Assembly: GCA_030017715.1 (NCBI GenBank)
Contig: JASEIU010000001.1
Coordinates: 1,032,276-1,096,275, forward strand
Length of the DNA: 64,000 nucleotides
From: Candidatus Saccharicenans sp.
Lineage (GTDB): Bacteria > Acidobacteriota > Aminicenantia > Aminicenantales > Saccharicenantaceae
Direction: 5' to 3'
Part shown: one piece after another, positions 15,401 to 21,858 of the stretch
Layout: each line of letters starts with the position of its first letter
Numbering within the stretch: position 1 is the first letter of the stretch
Program-made: the position numbers and the translations under genes
Notes under the pieces: generated by a model
Told to the model about the DNA's origin: nothing
The model's input: the letters and a program-made list of their open reading frames with translations, nothing else
The model's database searches: none

Positions 15401-16735
15401 TTACACATCACCTCCTTTCTTCCATTTTATGTCGTCATTTTTTACGCTCACATTAAATTTTAATAATTCCATCGTGTCTTCTTGCCATTGTTCCGGGGAA
15501 CGATGAAACACCCGCCCGATGAAGAGATGCCGCAATATCTGAAGCGCAGGTATTTTAGCTATGGTAAACCGATATTTTTGGTATTGAGGTTCGTTAAATT
15601 TTTCATCCGGTAAGTAGATTGGTTCTCTACGGAAATTTATTGCAAGTATACAACGATTAATCTTTCCCAAAATTATGTCTACGGCTTTATGCAAATCTTC
15701 AAGATTCTTAAAATTCGGATAATCGAGTCTGCTTGCAATTCGGAAAAAGTAGGTTGCCCTTCCCGCACCTTCTTCACTTGTTGCCTCCATGGCCACTGCA
15801 TTCCCCGGTTCTTCTGGATTTGTGCTATAAATTGGAATTAAAAACCAGATATACTCACCGGTTAAATCGCCCAAAAGACCCCGCTTTAACCCAATACACA
15901 TCTTTTCCTTCTGAGCCAGAGATTTTAAGAAATCATATTCTTCGTTAATGCCAGCAATTTCTAATTTCTTTTCCAATTCTTCCCAGAGTTCGGGGGAAAT
16001 AGATTCAATGTCGCTTCTTTTTGCTGCTTTTCCCTCTTTCATCAATCGTGCTGCACGCCTTATGACCGAGGGGTCAGCCTGGGGTAACAACTCTTTGAGT
16101 GAGGCTTGAACTTTAAGGGAAAGCTCGTTAATCAGGTTAGAAAGAGTTTTAGTAAACGGGTCAAACTGTCTGCCCATTTTCGAAAAAACAAATTTCTCTC
16201 CAAAATCCGTGGTGATGGCAAGGGTGAAGTCTTCCTCTGTAACTTCTGCGAAGTCGCTGTAAGGTATTCTTACAAGTTCTCCCTTTTCCGGTATTATTAC
16301 CAGTGCAGTTTCATACAATCGCGGCTCGCATTTTCCTTTCTGCTTTTCTTCTCCAGTTTCATCAAAATAAACGAACTGCGCTTCCACTCCCGATTTTCTG
16401 AGCGTTTCATGCATCAGCAAATCTTTGAGAAGAAGTTCATTGCGCAGGCGAGAGAGTACACGCAGGAAATCTTCGTAGCGGTATCCGAGATTAAAAATTG
16501 TGAGTTTCTCTTTTGAGGTCAAGCTGAGATGAATCTTGTAGTCCCCCTCGGAAATTTCAAGAATATCCCTTAGAGAGAAAAACAACGGCTCGCCAAACTT
16601 TGGCAGGATGGAGATACTTTCCTCTTCCAACCTGGCTTGAGCATCTCCCTTTCCCAATACCTGACCGCTTACATCATTCAAGAGATAACCTGCTGAGCAC
16701 TTCATAATAATTTTCTGTTTGTTTTCTTCATTCAT
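15401..16735 (-). CDS. Unknown protein with two tandem PH-like repeats (444 aa)
   Basis: Residues about 36-104 and 142-206 align with each other: each runs hydrophobic-IxP..GE, a beta-rich core, (Y/F) before a T..(K/E)K(L/F) pair, a G.(R)(Y/F).(D/P)F turn, and a closing helix ending L..L.NEL. The shape suggests two small PH/GRAM-like domains. A helical linker (207-275) follows, then a C-terminal alpha/beta domain (280-435) with RIASRLDYPNF and FRREPIYLP. No signal peptide, membrane helix or catalytic motif is seen. AAAGGA precedes the ATG. It belongs to the AT-rich island, upstream of the exported-protein gene. Confidence 0.75.
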   Translation of the reverse strand: MNEENKQKIIMKCSAGYLLNDVSGQVLGKGDAQARLEEESISILPKFGEPLFFSLRDILEISEGDYKIHLSLTSKEKLTIFNLGYRYEDFLRVLSRLRNELLLKDLLMHETLRKSGVEAQFVYFDETGEEKQKGKCEPRLYETALVIIPEKGELVRIPYSDFAEVTEEDFTLAITTDFGEKFVFSKMGRQFDPFTKTLSNLINELSLKVQASLKELLPQADPSVIRRAARLMKEGKAAKRSDIESISPELWEELEKKLEIAGINEEYDFLKSLAQKEKMCIGLKRGLLGDLTGEYIWFLIPIYSTNPEEPGNAVAMEATSEEGAGRATYFFRIASRLDYPNFKNLEDLHKAVDIILGKINRCILAINFRREPIYLPDEKFNEPQYQKYRFTIAKIPALQILRHLFIGRVFHRSPEQWQEDTMELLKFNVSVKNDDIKWKKGGDV

Positions 16736-16780
16736 AATTATTTATTCCTTTCAGCCGCCGCTTCGGCTAAAGTTTTGAAT

Positions 16781-16840
16781 ATATCTGAAGTTCCGAGCGA
16801 GGAGAGGAATTTGGGTGAGGGCGTAGCCTGAACCAGATAT
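16781..16840. repeat. Hairpin with two-base bulge near the 3' end of the ParB-like gene
   Basis: ATATCTG (16781-16787) pairs with CAGATAT (16834-16840) and GTTC (16790-16793) pairs with GAAC (16830-16833), leaving an unpaired AA on one side. The rest of 16741-16914 has further short hairpins: AGCCG/CGGCT, GTGC/GCAC and CCAAC/GTTGG. This is the third gene-end structured region in the island. It lacks good outer attC cores. Confidence 0.35.
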
Positions 16841-16914
16841 TCTCTGTTAAGTGAGTGCGATAGCACCGAACCAACGCAGTTGGCGAGAGTCGGGGACGAA
16901 GGGCACATTTTTGT

Positions 16915-17715
16915 TCACCGTTTTAGTTTTGTCACAATATCTTTAAAAGACTCCTTATCTCGCTCTTCTTCAAACTTTTTTATTGCATCTTTAACTGATT
17001 CGCGCAATTCTTTCGGGATAAACGAACAATCATCAAGACCTCTGCATAGACGTGTATCGAATGCACCTTCTATGGCCTGTTCTCTCAAATCTTCCAGTTT
17101 GTCTACATCCCCGCCACTTCTCTTAATCATCTCAAATTGGATCTGCTGTTTAAATCCGCCTATTCTATCAAGAACTTCCTCCTGTTCTTCTGGTGCAAAA
17201 GTTTCAGCAATTTTAGATAATGTTCCAATACCTGCTGGTCCTTCAGCAGTCGTTAGCTTTTCCTGAATAGAAGGAACAAGTTTAAGAAGCATAAGGTACT
17301 TTTTTATGGTTGAAGCCGATACTCCAGTCTCTTTGGCTACCTTATTGTAATCTTTATATTTCTCATAAATTTTTTGATATGCCCTTGCTTTATCAATGGG
17401 ATTCAGATCCGCTCGATGAACATTTTCTATGAGAGATAATATGGTAGCGTCAGTGTCATCCGTGATGTCTCTTATAATTGCGGGGATACTCTCCCACCCT
17501 AACCTCTGACAAGCGAGAAAGCGCCTTTGCCCAGCGATTAATTCGTAAGTTCCATCGTCACGTCTTCTCACTATTATGGGATTAAGTAATCCTTTATCTT
17601 TGATACTCGCGGTCAGATCTTCTAATCCCGTATCCTCGGTTCCTGCATCTAGATCCTTTCTTATATTGAATTCAGACAGCCGAATATCGGCCACTTTTAT
17701 ATCCCGTACTTCCAT
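16915..17715 (-). CDS. ParB/Spo0J-like protein
   Basis: The 266-residue protein has the ParB N-terminal fold: GLLNPIIVRRRDDGTYELIA, the arginine box GQRRF (GERR in most ParB clamps), WESIPAIIRD, and the ENVHRADLNPID box. A helix-turn-helix follows at about 112-140 (NKVAKETGVSASTIKKYL). The C-terminal part (150-266) is helical and is not the standard ParB dimer domain. Known relatives act as CTP-dependent DNA clamps in partition or as element regulators. No ParA gene is adjacent. GGAGGTG lies before the ATG. It follows a broken integrase and a small gene, so a role in element maintenance or regulation is plausible. Confidence 0.85.
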   Translation of the reverse strand: MEVRDIKVADIRLSEFNIRKDLDAGTEDTGLEDLTASIKDKGLLNPIIVRRRDDGTYELIAGQRRFLACQRLGWESIPAIIRDITDDTDATILSLIENVHRADLNPIDKARAYQKIYEKYKDYNKVAKETGVSASTIKKYLMLLKLVPSIQEKLTTAEGPAGIGTLSKIAETFAPEEQEEVLDRIGGFKQQIQFEMIKRSGGDVDKLEDLREQAIEGAFDTRLCRGLDDCSFIPKELRESVKDAIKKFEEERDKESFKDIVTKLKR

Positions 17716-17742
17716 TTTTCACACCTCCATTTGTTCATATTT

Positions 17743-17922
17743 TCATATGTTCTTTATTTTTAAATATTCCTCATACCCGAAGTCCACGATTTCACTTAAC
17801 TCGTCCATAATGGCACCAAGTGCTGATATACTTCCATTTTGGGTTTGTAGAAGCACCTGGTGCGGACATGCTACATCTGGCAGAATCGCCAGTAACCCCG
17901 TACTAACCACAGATTTGGTCAC
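17743..17922 (-). CDS. Small hypothetical protein, 59 aa, GTG start
   Basis: A GTG overlapping the integrase stop (GTGA) opens a 59-codon frame ending at 17743. AAAGGAGG lies six bases upstream, which is strong support for translation coupled to the integrase. The product has a hydrophobic N-terminal half (VVSTGLLAILPDVACPH) and an acidic C-terminal helix (IMDELSEIVDFGYEEYL). No family is recognised. It ends 28 bases before the ParB-like gene, so the three probably formed one transcript. Confidence 0.5.
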   Translation of the reverse strand: MTKSVVSTGLLAILPDVACPHQVLLQTQNGSISALGAIMDELSEIVDFGYEEYLKIKNI

Positions 17923-18732
17923 CCCTTGCCTCCTTTCACTGAGGCAAGAGTGTCTAATGGGCTTATTATCTTCCCCAAACTCTTCATGCTCACATTAGCA
18001 TAGATTTCAGTCGTTTTGATATGAGCCTGACCCAGTAGCTCTTGTATATATCTGAGATCTGTTCCGCCCTCTGAATGGTGGGTAGCCAACTGTCCCGAAG
18101 AACATGTAACGAAATATCCTTTTTTATTCCGGCTTTGTGACAAGCATTTCTAAATATTTTGTTTGCCCGCCTGTTGAAATATGCCTGCCTTCTTTTGCCC
18201 CACGAAATAGCCATTTTTCAGGTTTATATTTTCTCCAGTATTGTCTTAAGATTTCCAGCGTTTTTTCAGAAAGGAGGGCATACCTGTCTTTCCTTCTTTT
18301 TGCCCCTTTAACATGAATCAGCATCCTTTTGCTATCAATATCTTCTAATTTCAATTTTACAACTTCATCGACCCTTAACCCAGCAGAATATACGAGCTTG
18401 AGGATTGCCCTGTGCTTTACATTATCAACAGCCGAGAGAATACTTGCGACTTCCTCTTTGCTCAAAACTACAGGTAGCTTTTTATCTTTTCGGAGTCTTT
18501 TTATCTCATAAAGAAACTTTTTCTTCAACATCGTCCCATAGTAAAACTTCAGGGATTCGAAAACGTTCAAAATCTTTTTTATTGTCTTATCTGAATCAAG
18601 GAAGCTACAGTATTTTTCATCCATATGCCATTTTCAACCGGCGACGGTTTTGACCTTTGCGATAAGAGGAGGCTCGTAAGGAAAAGAAACCGTTATCCTG
18701 CCATAACAGTCTTTTCCGATTTTTACTGCCAT
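17919..18732 (-). pseudogene. Degraded tyrosine recombinase/integrase (XerC/D-like)
   Basis: The gene begins at an ATG at 18732 (MAVKIGKDCYGR) with AAAGGGG upstream and reads through VSFPYEPPLIAKVKTVAG. At 18634-18636 an in-frame TGA replaces what in relatives is usually an Arg codon (GRKWH); CGA to TGA would explain it. The frame then continues through SAGLRVDEV (first catalytic Arg) and shifts near 18170 into the frame coding HVLRDS. It shifts again near 18085 into the frame coding TDLRYIQELLGQAH and TEIYANVS (catalytic His and Tyr). One nonsense codon and two frameshifts make a working product unlikely unless the sequence has errors. Confidence 0.85.
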
Positions 18733-18749
18733 ACCCACCCCTTTCTCAT

Positions 18750-18778
18750 CTTATAATACCACCCCCCTAAGCTGTCAA
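18750..18778 (-). promoter_or_regulatory. Sigma-70-type promoter of the integrase operon
   Basis: On the minus strand TTGACA (18773-18778) and TATAAG (18750-18755) are spaced by 17 bases, ahead of the integrase ATG at 18732. The -35 box is perfect and the -10 box matches 5 of 6. It would drive the broken integrase, the 59-residue gene and the ParB-like gene. Confidence 0.6.
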
Positions 18779-18788
18779 GCTCTTGTAC

Positions 18789-18815
18789 TCTTTCAGGTTA
18801 AGACATGGTATCCAG
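18789..18815. repeat. Right copy of 27-bp imperfect direct repeat flanking the island
   Basis: It matches the copy at 11484-11510 in 24 of 27 positions and the same orientation, and lies 57 bases upstream of the integrase start. Integrase genes commonly sit beside their attachment site, which favours an att role. The ACATGGTATCC part is also the left inverted repeat of the IS remnant. Confidence 0.6.
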
Positions 18816-19826
18816 GGTAAGGGGAGTATATGGGAGCGACGCAGTGGTGAACCGGCAGTTGGGAAGGAGATTGATGAAGCCCGGGCGTTAATAAAGATGG
18901 CCCTTGAAAAAGCAGGGCTTCCTCCGGTAAAAGTTTTGTTAAAACTTTTAGGTGAGAGGAGGAAGCCCACCCAACAATGACAGGGAATATATACCCCGGT
19001 TACCAGGAACCTGGCAAGGGCTCGGTTATGATTGCCCGGCGGGCGATTATCAGGGGCTATGAGCAGACGGGTAATGTGTCTGAGGTAGCCAGGGTGTTTG
19101 GGGCGAGCCGGAAGACGGTGCGGAGGGTGTTGAGGCGGTGGGAGGAGGAGGGAGAGTCAGGGCTTAAGGACAGGTCGCGGAGGCCTCATAACTCACCCCG
19201 TAAGACCTCAGCCGCGGTGGAGGGGATGAGTATCGCTTTGAGGAAGAAGACCGGCTACGGGCGAGACCGGATAGCCAGGATACTCCGGGAGCGGGGTGTT
19301 GAGGTTAAACCTTCCACCGTGCGGTATGTCTTGAGGCGATATAAGCTCAGCTCCAGGCATAAGCGCTCAAGATACCGGCAGAGGAACCGTTTCTATGACT
19401 TTGAGACTCTCTATCCCCTGCAGCCTTTTCAGGTGGACCTCAAAGAGGTCTATGATTCGACCACTCTTTCTGAGGAGACGCTGCGCCGGGCCAGGAGACT
19501 AAATATCCCTCCCTACCAGTGGACAGCCATAGATGTGAAAACCCGCCTGAGGTTTATCTCCTACTCCTATGAGAAGACCTTCACCAACGGTCTGCTTTTC
19601 ATGCTGCTTCTCATCTGCTTTCTCAGAAGCTTCGGGGTGGAGCATAAGATAACGCTCCAGACCCATATAATTCCAGACGGTATCATTCGACTCTAAGTAT
19701 GACCCCTTACAGGAAGTTGAGGACACAGATGCAGATGTCACAGCAAGTGGCACTCTTTCCCGTTATGCAGCCTGAAAAACTCACCGACCTGTATCAAAAA
19801 CTTTTTCCTTCACCCGGATACCATGT
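18803..19826 (+). mobile_element. Degraded insertion sequence with terminal inverted repeats
   Basis: The left end has ACATGGTATCC (18803-18813) followed by AGGGTAAGG. The right end has GGATACCATGT (19816-19826), whose complement continues into GGGTGAAGG. So the ends are inverted repeats of about 20 bp with small differences. Between them is one transposase reading direction, now broken. The exact outer boundary is uncertain because the transposase frame runs about 25 bases past the right repeat. Length (about 1.0 kb) and transposase type fit an IS481-like element. Confidence 0.65.
18915..18968 (+). repeat. Strong two-tier hairpin before the transposase gene
   Basis: GGGCTTCCTCC (18915-18925) pairs perfectly with GGAGGAAGCCC (18958-18968). 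Inside it AAAAGTTTT (18929-18937) pairs with AAAACTTTT (18941-18949). The outer right arm contains the purine-rich tract that would serve as ribosome-binding site for the transposase ATG at 18977, so the fold could mask translation. Many IS elements limit transposase from read-through transcripts in this way. Confidence 0.5.
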
Positions 19827-19851
19827 ATCAGCCAACGACCGACCTTTTTGA
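18977..19851 (+). pseudogene. Transposase of an IS481-like element, with internal deletion
   Basis: Residues 20-75 form a helix-turn-helix (SEVARVFGASRKTVRRVL). A second helix-turn-helix region follows (110-145), then the start of the DDE core with PFQVDLKEV and AIDVKTRLRF. The frame stays normal up to KITLQT, where family members continue with D-N-G, but here it runs into unrelated codons and stops at 19696. A different frame from 19699 encodes what looks like the family's C-terminus (TPYRKLRTQMQ to SPGYHVSANDRPF), stopping at 19851. The part holding the remaining acidic residues is deleted, so the enzyme should be dead. Confidence 0.75.
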
Positions 19852-19915
19852 TTCCGGCACTTGTTTTAATTTCGGTCGCTGGTAAAATACTTGTTATTGA
19901 ATCAGGTGGACCAGA

Positions 19916-20314
19916 ATGAAATTTATGAAACGCTGGTTATATTTTGCTCCGGCCCTGCTCTATTGCGGCCTCATTTTTTTTCTGTCAGGTCAGGGTCTGA
20001 AACTCAGGTTCGGTCTGGTCTTCTGGGATAAAGGAGCTCATCTGCTGGAGTTTGCCGGGCTGGGTTTCCTGCTGGCCCTCGGTTTTTTCAACAACCTGCC
20101 GGGGTTATCCTTCCTGAGCGCCTATCTGACCTTCATGGCCGGAATTTCAGTTGGCCTGCTGGATGAGCTGCACCAGAGCTTTGTCCCCGGCAGACAGTGC
20201 GACTGGAAAGACTGGGTGGCCGATGTGATCGGAGTGCTGGGCGGACTGCTGGCTTACCGGCTGCTTTTCCACAATAAAAAGAAGAGCGCCGAAAACTACT
20301 GCTCCGGCTCTTAA
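19916..20314 (+). CDS. VanZ family membrane protein
   Basis: The 132-residue protein has four hydrophobic segments. Conserved VanZ-type blocks are DKGAHLLEFAGLGFLL and LDELHQSFVPGR, followed by WVADVIGVLGG. The family includes teicoplanin-resistance VanZ, but most members are uncharacterised membrane proteins and resistance should not be assumed. M1 and M4 are both possible starts. It is the first core gene to the right of the island and converges with the LOG gene, overlapping by four bases at the stops. Confidence 0.85.
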   Translation: MKFMKRWLYFAPALLYCGLIFFLSGQGLKLRFGLVFWDKGAHLLEFAGLGFLLALGFFNNLPGLSFLSAYLTFMAGISVGLLDELHQSFVPGRQCDWKDWVADVIGVLGGLLAYRLLFHNKKKSAENYCSGS

Positions 20315-21057
20315 TGCATTTCAGGCAGGCACTTTTTCAGATAGTTGAAAGTTTCCTGGGGGGATGAAAAAACCGAGAATAGCCTGACGTCTTCTTCGGT
20401 AATGGCCCCGCACTGGACCAGAGACCGGAAATTGATTACCTTGTCCCAGTAGTCCTGTCCGTAAAGAATCAGCAGGACTTCTTTGCGCGAGACTTTTCCG
20501 GTTTGCAGGAGGGTGATGATTTCGAAGAATTCATCCAGCGTACCGAAGCCGCCCGGGAACGCGATCACCGCCTTGGCCTTGTACATCAACCAGAATTTCC
20601 TCATAAAGAAATAATGAAAGGTGAAATTAAGTTCGGGCGTGATGTAAGGATTCGGCAGCTGCGGCTGGGGCAACGAAATGTTCATCCCAATGCTCTTGCC
20701 GCCGGCCCGGGTGGCGCCCCGGTTGGCAGCTTCCATTATTCCGGGTCCGCCTCCGGTGCAGACCACGTACTTTCTGCCCCTGGGCTTGATGTTCATGCCC
20801 CATTTTGTGATCCGGTAGGCCAGCTCTTCGGCTTCCCAGTAATATTTATGGAGGCTGGAGTCGGAACTGGCCGGACTGGCCTTGGCCGAGCCCAGAAACA
20901 GGATGGTGCTTTCCACCTTGAGCTTTTCCAGCCTGGCCATGGGCCAGACATATTCGCTCAATATCCTGAGAGTCCTGCCTTCCTGTGATTCCAGAAATTC
21001 CAGGTCGCGGTAGGGCGATTCGGCCATTTCCAGCTTTCTCAATTCTATTTTCTTCAT
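20311..21057 (-). CDS. LOG family protein (nucleotide 5'-monophosphate phosphoribohydrolase-like)
   Basis: The start MKKIELRKLEMAES is chosen because AGGAGA lies six bases upstream. The 248-residue product has the LOG-fold nucleotide-binding signature: LFLGSAK, VVCTGGGPGIMEAANRGA and the diagnostic PGGFGTLDEFFE. Family enzymes hydrolyse the N-glycosidic bond of nucleoside monophosphates, such as cytokinin riboside phosphates or purine/pyrimidine nucleotides; the physiological substrate here is unknown. Older annotations call these lysine decarboxylases, which is wrong. It is divergent from rlpA. Confidence 0.85.
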   Translation of the reverse strand: MKKIELRKLEMAESPYRDLEFLESQEGRTLRILSEYVWPMARLEKLKVESTILFLGSAKASPASSDSSLHKYYWEAEELAYRITKWGMNIKPRGRKYVVCTGGGPGIMEAANRGATRAGGKSIGMNISLPQPQLPNPYITPELNFTFHYFFMRKFWLMYKAKAVIAFPGGFGTLDEFFEIITLLQTGKVSRKEVLLILYGQDYWDKVINFRSLVQCGAITEEDVRLFSVFSSPQETFNYLKKCLPEMH

Positions 21058-21168
21058 GTTCTTCTCCTGCTTTGGTCGGTTAAACCAAACCACTAAATTT
21101 TTGCCCGATTCCGGCCGGGTTGTCAATCAGTTTGAATTTTTAGGCCGGGGCTGGCAAAATAAAAGCGG

Positions 21169-21810
21169 ATGAAAAAAACATTCTTTCTGTGGCTGCTCGT
21201 TTTGTTGACCGGTCTCTATTCCTGTCGGCCTTCGAAGCCTGAGGTCAGTCCGCCGCCGGCCGGGTTTGTGGAAACCGGAATCGCCTCCTGGTACGGCCCG
21301 GAGTTTCACGGCCGGCCGACTTCCAGCCGGGAAATCTTTGACCAGAATGACCTGACCGCGGCTCATCCGACCCTTCCTTTTGGAACCATGGTGCTGGTAA
21401 CCAACCTGGACAACGGCCGGCAGGTAACGGTCCGGATCAACGACCGCGGCCCTTTTGTTAAGGGCCGCATCATCGACCTGTCATATGCCGCCGCCCGAAT
21501 GCTGGGGATGGTCGGTCCCGGCACCGCCCGGGTCAGACTGGAGATAGCGGGCTTTGAAATGCCCCCCAGGCCGGAACTTCAATCGGCCGGTTATGTCCTT
21601 CAGGTCGGCTCGTTTACGGTTCAGGAGAATGCCCTGGCCCTCTTCCGGAAATTGCAGAAGGAATTTCCAGGGGTTTACCTTTCGGCTTTTCAGTCGGGCG
21701 GGCGGACTTTTCACCGCGTCCGCCTCAAAGCTTCAGACAAGACTGAGGCCAGAAAGATGGCCGAGAAGCTTTCCGCGGCCGGGTATCCCGTTTTGATGTT
21801 GCGGGAATAG
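21169..21810 (+). CDS. rlpA: RlpA-like septal ring lytic transglycosylase/lipoprotein
   Basis: The 213-residue product starts with a signal sequence and lipobox ending GLYSC (C19). Residues about 35-130 form the double-psi beta-barrel with ASWYGPEFHGRPTSSRE, HPTLPFGT, VRINDRGPF and IDLSYAAA, the hallmark of RlpA. Residues 140-213 are a SPOR domain (YVLQVGSF start) that binds denuded peptidoglycan at the division site. In Pseudomonas RlpA is a lytic transglycosylase. This protein is short but carries both domains. Confidence 0.92.
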   Translation: MKKTFFLWLLVLLTGLYSCRPSKPEVSPPPAGFVETGIASWYGPEFHGRPTSSREIFDQNDLTAAHPTLPFGTMVLVTNLDNGRQVTVRINDRGPFVKGRIIDLSYAAARMLGMVGPGTARVRLEIAGFEMPPRPELQSAGYVLQVGSFTVQENALALFRKLQKEFPGVYLSAFQSGGRTFHRVRLKASDKTEARKMAEKLSAAGYPVLMLRE

Positions 21811-21858
21811 TGAGTTAAAGGTCGCAAGCGGGAAGATTCCTGCCGACGGCCGGACAAA

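Noticed and set aside
18783..18980. 65-codon plus-strand frame before the transposase
   Set aside because: It spans the IS end and the strong hairpin, and has no ribosome-binding site; it looks like IS leader sequence.
11433..19880. CRISPR array or cas genes in the accessory island
   Set aside because: No regularly spaced direct repeats and no Cas-like proteins are present.
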